Positions 1 through 7,349 of a DNA stretch of 13,682 bases are shown here, piece by piece. The stretch is from Frankiales bacterium (GTDB lineage: Bacteria; Actinomycetota; Actinomycetes; JAFAQI01), in NCBI GenBank assembly GCA_019246495.1, contig JAFAQI010000124.1, positions 1-13,682 of the forward strand, in the 5' to 3' direction. The notes below the pieces were generated by a model, which made no database searches, was not told the origin of the DNA, and worked only from the letters and a program-made list of their open reading frames with translations. The translations under genes and the position numbers were made by a program. How positions within the stretch are numbered: position 1 is the stretch's first letter; each line of letters begins with the position of its first letter.

Positions 1-1098
1 CTCAACAAGGTCGTCAAGGCCTCGCTGGGCATGAAGCCGCAGGCCTTCACCGACATCCCGATCGACGCGAGCCCGCTGCTCAAGCTCAACGTGGGTGCGC
101 TGACCGCCAAGGCTCAGCACAGCGTCAACGCCTCGAGGTCGATCCTCACCGACGGCACCGTGGCGCAGCTCGGCCAGCTCCTCGACATCAAGGGTGTCAG
201 TGGCAACGCGACGACGCTCCTCGCGACGCTCGAGAAGTCGGTCAACGGCGTCACCAACACCGTCACCGACCAGGTGTCGAGCGTTCTGCAGACCGTCGGT
301 AACGCCCTGAAGCAGCCGGGTCTCACCGCGACGGCGACGCAGACCCTGAAGAGCCTTCAGGCCACGCTGCAGCAGATCCAGAGCAAGATCAACGGCATCC
401 TCGCCAACGTCGGCAACACTGCCGTCCTCACGGTGAAGACGCTGGACGCGCAGCAGTCGATCGCCCCGGCGGGCAACGCCGCGCAGTCGGTTGCTTCCGT
501 CAACCTGGCCGACCTGAACGTCCTCAACGGTCTGCTGACCGTCAAGGGCTTCGTGAGCCAGGCGACCGCGGTCGCCAACGGCAAGCGGAACGGCGCCCAC
601 GCCTCGTTCTCGGGTCACGCTCCGATCGTCGCTGTCGGCACCCCGCTGCTGACCGCCACGCTCGACGAGAACGGCCTCAACCTGTCCGACGTCGCGGGTC
701 TCCCGTCGAGCGTCACCGACCAGGTGAACTCGGCTCTCGCGACACTGCAGAACGCGCTCAACACCCTGCTGGGCACCCTCGGCGTGCACCTGAACTACGT
801 TCCGGGCCACGTCGACCGGGTGGACAGCGCGGGTCGTTACGCCGCGGCAACGGGTCCGGAGTACGACGTCGTGGTCGACAGCCCGATCCCCGGCGACGGT
901 GCTCTTGCCGAGATCGGTCTCGGCCACGGCACCACCGCATCGGTCTCGGCTCAGCAGGCGACCAAGGTTGTGAAGCTGCCGAACCCGCAGAAGGGCAACC
1001 TTCCGCACACCGGTGCGAACCTGCCGCTCATCGGCGGTAGCGGTCTGGCTCTCCTCGTCGGCGCAGCGGTCCTGCGTCGCCGGATGGCGAGCGTCTGA
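1..1098 (+). CDS. LPXTG-type cell-wall-anchored surface protein, C-terminal part (5' end outside window)
   Basis: The reading frame is open to base 1, so the true start and any signal peptide lie upstream. The visible part is rich in Ala, Leu, Thr, Val and Gln and looks largely helical. It ends in a sortase sorting signal: LPHTG (1000-1014), a hydrophobic stretch ([20 protein letters not shown]) and a basic tail (RRRMASV). In this signal class sortase cuts between Thr and Gly and joins the protein to the envelope. The motif VTDQVxSxLxT occurs twice (from 261 and from 712), suggesting two related helical segments. No enzymatic motif is seen. A structural or adhesive surface role is inference from anchoring and composition only. 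A strong hairpin follows the stop codon, so this is the last gene of its transcript. Confidence 0.85.
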   Translation, partial: LNKVVKASLGMKPQAFTDIPIDASPLLKLNVGALTAKAQHSVNASRSILTDGTVAQLGQLLDIKGVSGNATTLLATLEKSVNGVTNTVTDQVSSVLQTVGNALKQPGLTATATQTLKSLQATLQQIQSKINGILANVGNTAVLTVKTLDAQQSIAPAGNAAQSVASVNLADLNVLNGLLTVKGFVSQATAVANGKRNGAHASFSGHAPIVAVGTPLLTATLDENGLNLSDVAGLPSSVTDQVNSALATLQNALNTLLGTLGVHLNYVPGHVDRVDSAGRYAAATGPEYDVVVDSPIPGDGALAEIGLGHGTTASVSAQQATKVVKLPNPQKGNLPHTGANLPLIGGSGLALLVGAAVLRRRMASV

Positions 1099-1110
1099 CC
1101 CAAGCACGAG

Positions 1111-1149
1111 TGACGATGCCCCGGCCGGGATCCGGCCGGGGCATCGTCA
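1111..1149 (+). terminator. Perfect 18-bp hairpin, probable intrinsic terminator
   Basis: Left arm 1111-1128 (TGACGATGCCCCGGCCGG) is perfectly complementary to right arm 1132-1149, with a 3-base loop (GAT). It begins 13 bases after the surface-protein stop codon. No T-run follows, which is common for actinobacterial terminators. It also argues against any start of the next gene upstream of about 1150. Confidence 0.8.
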
Positions 1150-1162
1150 TGTTCTGGACGGC

Positions 1163-1168
1163 TACGCT
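1163..1168 (+). promoter_or_regulatory. -10 hexamer TACGCT, probable leaderless promoter of the HAD phosphatase
   Basis: TACGCT fits the actinobacterial TAnnnT -10 consensus. It ends exactly 7 bases before the ATG at 1176, placing the expected transcription start at the A of the start codon. There is no good Shine-Dalgarno sequence before this ATG. No convincing -35 is seen; its expected place overlaps the preceding terminator. Confidence 0.5.
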
Positions 1169-1175
1169 CGCCGCG

Positions 1176-2147
1176 ATGGCTCGTCCGCATCTGTCCGGCA
1201 TCCGGCGGCGTAAGGACCCTTCCTCGCGCGCCGCAATCGCCGGTGTCGCCTCTGCGGCGGTCGCTGAGGTCGAGGCCAGTCTCGCGATGCCCGCCGACCC
1301 TTCGGCCGCGGCGTTCTTCGACGTAGACAACACGATGATGCAGGGCGCGTCGATCTATCACTTCGCGCGCGGACTCGCTGCGCGCGACTTCTTCACGTGG
1401 CGCGACCTCGCGCAGTTCGCCGTCAAGCAGATCTCGTTCCGGATCAAGGGTGTCGAAGACCTGGCGCACATGGAGGAGGCGAAGGAGGCCGCGCTCGCCT
1501 TCGTCGCCGGTCACGAGGTCGCCGAAGTCGTCGCACTCGGCGAGGAGATCTACGACGAGCTGATGGCCGACCGCATCTGGTCGGGCACGCGGGCGCTTGC
1601 CCAGCTGCATCTCGATGCCGGCCAACGCGTGTGGCTCGTCACCGCCGCGCCGACCGAGCTCGCGTCGCTGATCGCGCGAAGACTCGGCCTGACCGGCGCG
1701 CTGGGCACCGTCGCCGAGAGCAAGGACGGCATCTATACCGGTCGGCTCGTCGGCGAGCCACTGCACGGACCGGCGAAGGCGGAGGCGATCCGGGCACTGG
1801 CCGAACGCGAAGGTCTGGACCTCTCGCGTTGCGCGGCCTACAGCGACTCGGCGAACGACGTGCCGATGCTGTCGCTCGTCGGTGACCCGGTCGCCGTGAA
1901 CCCGGACCACGAGCTCAAGCGCATCGCCAAGGAGAACGGCTGGAAGATCCGCGACTTCCGCACTGGCCGCAAAGCGGCCCGGGTCGGGTTGCCCGCGGCG
2001 GCCGGCATGGGTGCGGTGGCGGGTGGCGTCGCGGTCGGGCTCGCACTGCGCCGGCGCGGGGTGGCGCCGGTCAGCACATCGGCGACCCTCGCGCGCAGCG
2101 GCGCGGCAGAGGCGGCGCGCGTCGCGCGGCACCTGAGCCGGCGATGA
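1176..2147 (+). CDS. HAD superfamily subfamily IB hydrolase (SerB-like phosphatase)
   Basis: Predicted 323-residue phosphomonoesterase. All four HAD motifs are visible: motif I FFDVDNT with nucleophile D49 and acid/base D51, motif II LVTAAP, motif III Lys in HGPAKAEA, and motif [13 protein letters not shown] with two metal-binding Asp. The helical cap between motifs I and II fits the IB class of phosphoserine-phosphatase-like enzymes. A C-terminal hydrophobic Gly/Ala/Val segment followed by RRR could be a membrane anchor. The frame extends up to 1110, but that start lies beside the terminator hairpin; 1176 is preferred because a -10 hexamer sits 7 bases upstream. The stop overlaps the methyltransferase start (ATGA), so the two are probably co-translated. 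I recall M. tuberculosis SerB1 (Rv0505c) as a likely relative near the equivalent locus. The substrate is unknown; phosphoserine or a phospholipid such as lysophosphatidate are candidates. Confidence 0.85.
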   Translation: MARPHLSGIRRRKDPSSRAAIAGVASAAVAEVEASLAMPADPSAAAFFDVDNTMMQGASIYHFARGLAARDFFTWRDLAQFAVKQISFRIKGVEDLAHMEEAKEAALAFVAGHEVAEVVALGEEIYDELMADRIWSGTRALAQLHLDAGQRVWLVTAAPTELASLIARRLGLTGALGTVAESKDGIYTGRLVGEPLHGPAKAEAIRALAEREGLDLSRCAAYSDSANDVPMLSLVGDPVAVNPDHELKRIAKENGWKIRDFRTGRKAARVGLPAAAGMGAVAGGVAVGLALRRRGVAPVSTSATLARSGAAEAARVARHLSRR

Positions 2148-2779
2148 GCGAGGGCTCCGGCGGCTCGACTGTCGAGCGCAGTGCCCACGAGTGGGACGAG
2201 AGCTACCGCCGGGACGAGCCGCCGCCGTGGGACATCGGTCGGCCGCAACCGATGTTCCTGGAGCTGGCGGAGCAAGGCCGCTTTTCCGGGCGCCTGCTCG
2301 ATGCCGGATGTGGCACAGGCGAACACACGCTGCTCGCCGCAGCGAAGGGTGCCGACGCGTTCGGGGTGGACCTGTCGTCGACGGCGATCGACGCTGCGCG
2401 CGCAAAAGCCGCGGCGCGCGGCCTGGCTGCGCGCTTCGAGTCCGGCGATCTGCTGACGATGGAACTACCTGCGGGCGGCTTCGCCACCGCACTGGACAGC
2501 GGCGTGTTCCACGTCTTCGACGACGTGTCGCGGGCGCGGTACGTCGGCGTACTCGCTGACGCGCTGCGTCCGGAGGGCCGGCTCTACTTGATGTGCTTCA
2601 GCGATCGACAGCCGGGTGACTGGGGACCGCGGCGGGTGTCAGAGGCTGAGCTCCGGGACGCCTTCGCGAGCGGCTGGGAGATCGAGCGGCTCGAGCGCGC
2701 GTTGTTCGACATCAACCCGATGCCCGAGGCGAGCGACGTGCAGGCATGGCTACTGGTTGCGCGGCGTACGGCTGACTGA
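2144..2779 (+). CDS. Class I SAM-dependent methyltransferase
   Basis: A 211-residue protein with a Rossmann-type SAM site: motif [13 protein letters not shown] (about residues 51-62), acidic end of strand 2 in GVDLSS, then a GDLLT segment and [13 protein letters not shown], which fits motif IV. The N-terminal [20 protein letters not shown] resembles the start of small-molecule methyltransferases of the thiopurine/tellurite-resistance (TPMT/TehB-like) group, where a Trp- and Pro-rich stretch precedes the SAM domain. The acceptor cannot be deduced. The start overlaps the HAD phosphatase stop in ATGA, indicating one operon and translational coupling. The conserved C-terminal [11 protein letters not shown] strand closes a full-length fold, so the gene appears intact. 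Confidence 0.85.
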   Translation: MSEGSGGSTVERSAHEWDESYRRDEPPPWDIGRPQPMFLELAEQGRFSGRLLDAGCGTGEHTLLAAAKGADAFGVDLSSTAIDAARAKAAARGLAARFESGDLLTMELPAGGFATALDSGVFHVFDDVSRARYVGVLADALRPEGRLYLMCFSDRQPGDWGPRRVSEAELRDAFASGWEIERLERALFDINPMPEASDVQAWLLVARRTAD

Positions 2780-2822
2780 CTCGGACGCACTGACCTCCGG
2801 CGACTGTCGTCCGCAGTCTCTG

Positions 2823-2828
2823 AATACT
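2823..2828 (+). promoter_or_regulatory. -10 hexamer AATACT, probable leaderless promoter of the lipoprotein gene
   Basis: AATACT keeps the A at position 2 and T at position 6 of the -10 box and ends 7 bases before the GTG at 2836. A weak -35 candidate, GCGACT at 2800-2805, lies 17 bases upstream. No Shine-Dalgarno sequence precedes the GTG. Confidence 0.45.
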
Positions 2829-2835
2829 GCGTCCT

Positions 2836-3225
2836 GTGCGGCGATCGGCGATGACAGCAGCGGTTGCGGTGCTGGTTGCGGGATGTTCGAGCGGGCAGTC
2901 GTCAGCCAGCCGCGACCGCTCTGCGGCGCTGGCAGACTTTGCCGCGATCCGCGCGGGGCATTGCGCCGAAGTTGTCACGAAGTTCGACATCGGGATGCGG
3001 GCGCGGCTGGGCGCGGATGCGGTGTGTCACGGCTGGCAGCAGTTCGTCGCAGCGTTTGGCTCGTATCTCTCGCATGAAGCGCCGCGCGTGACGGACTTCC
3101 GCGGCGACACCGTCGTACGCGTCGGGCTGCACATGGCGAAGCGGCCGGGCGAGTTCCGCATCACCTTTGACTCGACGGGACGGATTGCCGGTCTCTACTT
3201 CCTCCGTCCCGGCGTACCGCTGTAG
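2836..3225 (+). CDS. Small secreted lipoprotein with a DUF3887-like domain
   Basis: A 129-residue protein starting at GTG with a short lipoprotein signal: basic MRRS, a hydrophobic stretch, and lipobox LVAGC with Cys17 as the expected lipid-modified residue, followed by a Ser-rich linker (SSGQSSASRD). It should therefore be exported and anchored to the outer face of the membrane. The remaining ~100 residues (ALADFAAIRAGHCAEV, FDIGMRARLGAD, GLYFLRP) have the pattern of DUF3887: a helical start, a 'fd..mr..l' block, then strands ending in 'grv.gl.f.p'. That family lacks a firm function; it is often found in secreted hydrolases and resistance-related proteins. The start choice is supported by a -10 hexamer exactly 7 bases upstream. 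It is separated from the methyltransferase by 56 bases and is probably its own transcript. Confidence 0.7.
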   Translation: MRRSAMTAAVAVLVAGCSSGQSSASRDRSAALADFAAIRAGHCAEVVTKFDIGMRARLGADAVCHGWQQFVAAFGSYLSHEAPRVTDFRGDTVVRVGLHMAKRPGEFRITFDSTGRIAGLYFLRPGVPL

Positions 3226-3231
3226 CAAAAC

Positions 3232-3251
3232 CGGCAATGAATTCGTTACCG
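3232..3251. promoter_or_regulatory. 20-bp imperfect palindrome centred on GAATTC, possible operator
   Basis: CGGCAATGAATTCGTTACCG has arms agreeing at 8 of 10 positions around the centre 3241/3242. It lies between the lipoprotein stop and the M16 protease start, in a locally AT-richer patch. It could bind a dimeric regulator of the downstream gene or form a weak hairpin after the upstream one. There is no direct evidence for either. Confidence 0.25.
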
Positions 3252-3335
3252 ACTGCCGCATCGAGCGTTGTACTGACGGTGAGCCGCTAGAGGACGGGGG
3301 GCCGGGTGGGCACGCGGCGCGCGGGTGGAGTGAGC

Positions 3336-5255
3336 GTGAGTGAGGTCGACGGGGTACCGGTGCTCACGGGCAGTGCCCCTGGTCCCTTGCGGGGCGGCCT
3401 GCTCTTTCGGGTGGGTCAAGCAGACGAGGCGCTGCCGATCCGTGGGATCACGCACTTGGTTGAGCACCTTGCACTAACGAACACCTCTCGCGGGCCCCAC
3501 GCCTTCAACGGGGCGACTGAGGATGTGTTCACGGCGTTTGTAGTCGCAGGCGAGCCACAGGATGTCTGCGATCACCTGGCGAGCGTGTGCGAGGCCCTGT
3601 CTGACCTGCCGCTTGACCGACTCGAGCATGAACGCGGCATCTTGAGAGCGGAGGCGGCCCGACGAGGTCCGGCGACCTTTGCATCCTCGCTCTCCACCTG
3701 GCGTTGGGGTGCGACCGGATTTGGGTTGCTGGGATTCGACGAAATCGGCTTGCCGGCGCTCGACGAAGACAAGGTGAACGACTGGAGCAAGCGCTGGTTC
3801 ACGAGAGAAAACGCGGCGCTCTGGCTGAGTGGGCCACTTCCGCGCCAGCTGCAGTTGCCACTCGCACCTTCCCACGGTTCTCGCGGTGCGCTCCCCGGCC
3901 TAGACCCGATCCTCCGACTACCGGCAGCGTTCAGTTTGTCGGACCGGGGAATCGCGTTCAGTTATCTGGCGGACCGTGCTGCCGAAGGACCCGCCCTGAT
4001 GCACGTGATCGCGCACCGGCTCCGGGAGCGCCTGAGGAATCAGCTCGGAGTTAGCTACAACATCGAGGCGGGCTTCCAGAGGCTTGCTCCGATGACTTCG
4101 ATGCATATGTTCTTCGCTGACACGTTGCCGGAGAACGCCTCAGCGGCGCAGGCCGGCGTCGTAGCAGTCCTTGAGTCGATCCGGTCCGATCCTCCGACAC
4201 GGGACGAGATCGACGAGTACAAGGCTGTGGCTTCGGCCGCGCAAGAGCACCCCGATGCTTCGCTAGCGCACATCGACTACGTCGCGCGGCAGCTGCTTTT
4301 CGACGCAGAGACCAAGACGGTGGCCCAGCTTCGACGGGAGCAGGAACGCATCTCGCCAAGGTCGGTGCATCGGTTTGCTCTCGATGCGCTGCGCACCCTG
4401 CTGTTGGCAGCGCCAGACGCGAAGGACGTCCCCGCAGCCCTCGCCGGCCCAGCGCCCCAGTGGTCGACCTCTCGCGCCAAGGGCAAGGTCTATGGCCGGC
4501 GCCCTGGGCGAGCGCCGTCACCCATAACCGACCTCATCGTGGGAGACACGGCAATCTCCGCGGTCGTCGGCGAGAACTGCGTGACGGTGCCATACGCCGA
4601 ATCCGCCGCGCTGGTGCGGTTCGACGACGACGCCCGAACGATCATCGGCCTGGACGGATTCCGGATCGCGTTCGCGCCCGAGGATTGGCATGGCGCAGAC
4701 GGCGTCGCTCGCGTGCTCGACCTCCGAGTACCTGAAACCAAATGGGTCCCCGGCGGCTCGCGGGGGATGCGGCCGCCAACGGCACCACCGCCTCTTCCAC
4801 CTACTGGACCTCCGGGGTGGCGCCGCCTGCTGCGCTGGCGGAACCGGGCCGTCGTCGTCGTGCTGGCCGCTGCGGTGGCGGGACTCGCACCGCTGGTCTC
4901 TGGTCAACCGACACCAGGCGACTCCTCCGCGCCACCCATTACTGGCGACTTCGGCAGTCTGACCCCGACCGCTGGGGAGTGCCTGCTCACGGACAGCGGC
5001 CTGGATGCTGGGGTAACAATTTCCTCGTCCTGTGCCGGTGAACATCAAGCCGAGATCCTCACGGTCGGCACCGCGGCTGACAACGGCCACATGGCACAGG
5101 CGCGTTGCAACGAGTCGGCGCACAGAGTGCTGACGCCGACAGAACTTTCGACTCTGCGCGTTAAAGCCGCCAACATCGCGGGCTACGAGTTGATCTGTTA
5201 CGCCGAGCCGCGAAACGGCGCGCCCCTCACGGCGCCACTTCCGCGCAAGCCGTAG
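3336..5255 (+). CDS. Membrane-anchored M16 (insulinase-like) zinc protease with extracytoplasmic septum-formation-like domain
   Basis: Predicted 639 residues. Residues ~15-200 form an M16 N-terminal domain with zinc motif HLVEH (40-44) and downstream E99-x6-E106 in LEHERGILRAE, fitting the E-x6-E pair that supplies the third ligand. Residues ~200-375 carry the M16 C-domain signature LRNQLGVSYNI. Residues ~395-470 resemble a small PH-like beta domain (VTVPYAESAALVRFDDD). A Pro-rich linker, the basic RRLLRWRNR and a hydrophobic segment (~504-524) follow. The exported tail has four Cys in the pattern GECL / SSCAGEHQAE / ARCNES / LICYAE, resembling the Septum_form domain. With no signal peptide and positive charges before the membrane segment, the protease should face the cytoplasm. 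The frame begins at 3306, but GTG 3336 has GGTGGAG 5 bases upstream. It uses AT-ending codons more than its neighbours. Substrate unknown. Confidence 0.75.
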   Translation: MSEVDGVPVLTGSAPGPLRGGLLFRVGQADEALPIRGITHLVEHLALTNTSRGPHAFNGATEDVFTAFVVAGEPQDVCDHLASVCEALSDLPLDRLEHERGILRAEAARRGPATFASSLSTWRWGATGFGLLGFDEIGLPALDEDKVNDWSKRWFTRENAALWLSGPLPRQLQLPLAPSHGSRGALPGLDPILRLPAAFSLSDRGIAFSYLADRAAEGPALMHVIAHRLRERLRNQLGVSYNIEAGFQRLAPMTSMHMFFADTLPENASAAQAGVVAVLESIRSDPPTRDEIDEYKAVASAAQEHPDASLAHIDYVARQLLFDAETKTVAQLRREQERISPRSVHRFALDALRTLLLAAPDAKDVPAALAGPAPQWSTSRAKGKVYGRRPGRAPSPITDLIVGDTAISAVVGENCVTVPYAESAALVRFDDDARTIIGLDGFRIAFAPEDWHGADGVARVLDLRVPETKWVPGGSRGMRPPTAPPPLPPTGPPGWRRLLRWRNRAVVVVLAAAVAGLAPLVSGQPTPGDSSAPPITGDFGSLTPTAGECLLTDSGLDAGVTISSSCAGEHQAEILTVGTAADNGHMAQARCNESAHRVLTPTELSTLRVKAANIAGYELICYAEPRNGAPLTAPLPRKP

Positions 5256-5290
5256 GTCGCCGAGCACGACACTCCTTCAGCGGCAACGGA

Positions 5291-5296
5291 TAGCGT
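5291..5296 (+). promoter_or_regulatory. -10 hexamer TAGCGT, probable leaderless promoter of the DHFR-family gene
   Basis: TAGCGT (TAnnnT) ends 7 bases before the ATG at 5304, so transcription should start at or next to that A. A GACA-containing -35 candidate (ACGACA, 5266-5271) is 19 bases upstream, a long spacer. No Shine-Dalgarno sequence is present. Confidence 0.5.
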
Positions 5297-5303
5297 CGAC
5301 GGC

Positions 5304-5852
5304 ATGAGCCGGGTGGTTGTGATGTTGTCGGTGTCCCTCGACGGACACTTCGAAGGTCCCGGCGGTGACATCTCCTGGCATCACGTGACCGAGGGGCTAC
5401 ACCGGGACATGAACGCGCTCATCGGCGCGGGCGGCGGCGTGCTCAACGGCCGGCGCAACTGGGAGCTCATGTCCGGCTTCTGGCCCGAGGTCGGCCCGGA
5501 CGCGGACGAGTCGCTGCAGGAGTTCTCCGCGATCTGGAAGCGGATCCCGCAGCACGTGTTCTCGACGACGCTCGACAGCGTCTCCCACGGAGCGACACTG
5601 CACGGATCGATCGACGTCGTACCCACATTGAAAGAGCAGGCCGACGGCGACCTATACGCCGGTGGTGGAACGCTCGCCGCTGCGCTAGCGCGACGCGGTT
5701 GGGTCGACCGCTACGTCCTGCACGTGAACCCGGTCATCCTCGGCGCCGGGACGCCACTGTTTCCACCGGGCGAGCGGCAGGCGCTGGGGCTGGTGTCGCA
5801 CAAGACCTACGACGACGGCGTGATGCAGCTGACGTATGACGTCGAGCGCTGA
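5304..5852 (+). CDS. Dihydrofolate reductase family protein (RibD C-terminal domain type)
   Basis: A 182-residue single-domain protein of the bacterial DHFR / RibD-C superfamily, predicted to be a cytoplasmic NADPH-dependent reductase. Family features are the opening VVVMLSVSLDGHFEGPGG (the 'SlDG' block), GGGVLNGRRNWELMSGFWP (nucleotide-binding loop and helix), DLYAGGGTLAAALARRGWVD (the Gly-rich cofactor loop), and YVLHVNPVILGAGTPLFPPG near the C terminus. Length is normal for the family. Such stand-alone proteins are widespread in actinobacteria and mostly uncharacterised, so folate reduction should not be assumed. The start is supported by the -10 hexamer 7 bases upstream. It converges with the oxidoreductase gene on the other strand, the stop codons being 34 bases apart with no clear hairpin between them. 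Confidence 0.85.
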   Translation: MSRVVVMLSVSLDGHFEGPGGDISWHHVTEGLHRDMNALIGAGGGVLNGRRNWELMSGFWPEVGPDADESLQEFSAIWKRIPQHVFSTTLDSVSHGATLHGSIDVVPTLKEQADGDLYAGGGTLAAALARRGWVDRYVLHVNPVILGAGTPLFPPGERQALGLVSHKTYDDGVMQLTYDVER

Positions 5853-5886
5853 CCTACGCCGCTCCGGACGTCGCCGCCTCGGTTGC

Positions 5887-6297
5887 CTAGTCGAGGTCGA
5901 AGCGCAAGGTCAGCAACGACGTCCCCACCGAGGTGACGAGGCGGGCGTGCCGCTCGCGACCGAAGGAGTGGACGCGCTGCACCGGGTCATCGTCGTCGAC
6001 GAGGTGGCCGGTGGCGTCCCGCCATCTCCCGCGGAGCCGAATCCGAACGCGCGGATTCGCTTCGATGTTGCGCACATAGCCGGCGTGCCGGCCTTGTTCG
6101 GCAACCACCCAGAGGCCGCCGTCGGCCTCGTTCACGCCCACCACGGTCCGCCGCCGGCGACCGGTCTTGCGGCCGGTCGTCTCGATGAGCGCGTGACCCG
6201 GCACGACACCGAGAAAGACAGCGGCCTTCGTCGGCGGGTTCAGCAGGTACTTCTGGATCCGCTTCACCCGCCGCCGGCGTGCCTCATCGTTGTCCAC
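5887..6297 (-). CDS. Deazaflavin (F420)-dependent nitroreductase-family oxidoreductase (DUF385/Ddn-like)
   Basis: A 136-residue protein of the small split-barrel family that includes mycobacterial Ddn, which uses reduced cofactor F420. The diagnostic block is ALIETTGRKTGRRRRTVV (family 'TtGRkSGr.r..p'), followed by GLWVVAEQGRHAGYVRNIEANP, corresponding to the conserved 'G....P.Wy.Nl.AnP' segment, and RVRIRLRGRWRDATG. The frame runs upstream to 6630 within the acyltransferase gene, but that extension has no family similarity. GTG at 6297 is chosen because the N terminus then matches family length and a TATCTT hexamer lies 7 bases upstream. The acyltransferase stop is 29 bases upstream, so it could also be read through from the operon. 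The native substrate is unknown. Confidence 0.85.
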   Translation of the reverse strand: MDNDEARRRRVKRIQKYLLNPPTKAAVFLGVVPGHALIETTGRKTGRRRRTVVGVNEADGGLWVVAEQGRHAGYVRNIEANPRVRIRLRGRWRDATGHLVDDDDPVQRVHSFGRERHARLVTSVGTSLLTLRFDLD

Positions 6298-6304
6298 GGC
6301 CGGG

Positions 6305-6310
6305 AAGATA
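6305..6310 (-). promoter_or_regulatory. -10 hexamer TATCTT, probable leaderless promoter of the F420-type oxidoreductase
   Basis: On the minus strand TATCTT, a good match to TATAAT/TAnnnT, is followed by 7 bases (CCCGGCC) and the GTG start at 6297. It lies in the 29-base gap after the acyltransferase stop codon. The -35 region is weak. It suggests the last gene of the cluster can be transcribed independently. Confidence 0.55.
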
Positions 6311-6326
6311 CCGCCGTACGCCGGAC

Positions 6327-7349
6327 TCAGAAGAAGACGCTTCGCCGCGCGAGCAGCAGCTTGTAGAGCGTCTGCTGGATCACTTCGCGCACCTGGTCGG
6401 TCAGGTTGAACACCAACATCGGGTCCTCGGCGGCGCCGGGGCCGAGCTCGTCGGTGGGGATCGGCTCGCCGAACTCGATGATCCATTTCGACGGCAGCGG
6501 CAGCAGACCCAACGGTCCGAGCAACGGGAAGAACGGCGTCACCGGCACGTAGGGGAAACCGAGCAACCGCGCGAGCGGCTTGACGTTGCCGACGATCGGA
6601 TAGATCTCCTCCGCGCCGACGATGGAGCACGGAATGATCGGTACGCCGGCGCGCAACGCTGCCGAGACGAACCCGCCGCGGCCGAACCGCTGCAGCTTGT
6701 AGCGCTCGCTGAACGGCTTGCCGATTCCCTTGAAGCCTTCCGGCCAGACGCCGGCGAGCTCGCCGCTGGTCATCAGCCGCTCGGCGTCCTCGTTGCAGGC
6801 CAACGTCGCGCCGCCCTTGCGAGCCATCGGCGCGATGAGCGGCGAGCGGAACACCAGGTCGGCGCCCAGCATGCGCAGATGCCGCTTCGCCGGATGGTGG
6901 TCATAAATCGCGAGCTGCGTCATCAGCGAGTCGATGGGGATCGTGCCCGAGTGGTTGGCGACGACGAGCGCACCGCCGGTCTCCGGGATGTTCTCGAGCC
7001 CACGCGCCTCGATCCGGAAGTACCGCTCATAGAGCGGCCGCACCGCTGCGAGCATCACGTGCTCGGTCAGGTCGGGGTCGAAGCCGAAGTCGTCGATCGG
7101 GTAGTCGCCGGTGAGGCGGCGGCGCAGAAACGCCATCGCACCCGCGAGCTTTCGCTCCCAGTCCGGCGCAGCCGCGGCGGCCTGGGCGCGTTCCTGCTCA
7201 GCGAGATGGTCACCGCACAGCCCGTCGGTCACGGCCCGGCCGCGGCAGCGCTCGCCATCGGCAGCGAGGGCAGCACACCGCTCCGCGCGACGCGACCGTC
7301 GCGGAGTGGACGCTGCACCGTCGAGCGGGATCACGCGTGCCTCAGGCAT
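6327..7349 (-). CDS. Lysophospholipid acyltransferase-family protein with N-terminal Cys/His zinc-binding motif
   Basis: A 340-residue protein. Residues ~105-320 form a PlsC/LPLAT-type acyltransferase domain: active-site block ANHSGTIPID (H133, D140; His-x6-Asp as in the MGAT-like branch rather than the usual His-x4-Asp), and the acceptor-phosphate block VWPEGFKGIGK (E204). Hydrophobic segments late in the protein (LLGFPYVPVTPFFPLLGPLG) fit membrane-surface association. The family transfers fatty acyl groups from acyl-CoA or acyl-ACP to glycerolipids. Before it lies C25-x9-C35-x9-C45-x2-H48 (RCAALAADGERC, LCGDH), a small zinc-binding pattern also seen in other actinobacterial proteins. The ATG overlaps the epimerase stop by 8 bases. 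The best positional counterpart I recall is M. tuberculosis Rv0502. The acyl acceptor is not deducible. Confidence 0.85.
   Translation of the reverse strand: MPEARVIPLDGAASTPRRSRRAERCAALAADGERCRGRAVTDGLCGDHLAEQERAQAAAAAPDWERKLAGAMAFLRRRLTGDYPIDDFGFDPDLTEHVMLAAVRPLYERYFRIEARGLENIPETGGALVVANHSGTIPIDSLMTQLAIYDHHPAKRHLRMLGADLVFRSPLIAPMARKGGATLACNEDAERLMTSGELAGVWPEGFKGIGKPFSERYKLQRFGRGGFVSAALRAGVPIIPCSIVGAEEIYPIVGNVKPLARLLGFPYVPVTPFFPLLGPLGLLPLPSKWIIEFGEPIPTDELGPGAAEDPMLVFNLTDQVREVIQQTLYKLLLARRSVFF

Noticed and set aside
1110..1175. Upstream extension of the HAD phosphatase to an ATG at 1110
   Set aside because: It would translate the terminator hairpin and has no family similarity; the ATG at 1176 has a -10 hexamer at leaderless spacing.
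951..2492. 513-residue open frame on the minus strand
   Set aside because: It is antisense to the HAD phosphatase and methyltransferase, which carry full family motifs; its translation is Arg/Pro-rich without any domain. Typical of GC-rich shadow frames.
5853..5886. Possible shared terminator between the converging genes
   Set aside because: Only short, mismatched inverted repeats are present and no stable hairpin could be drawn.
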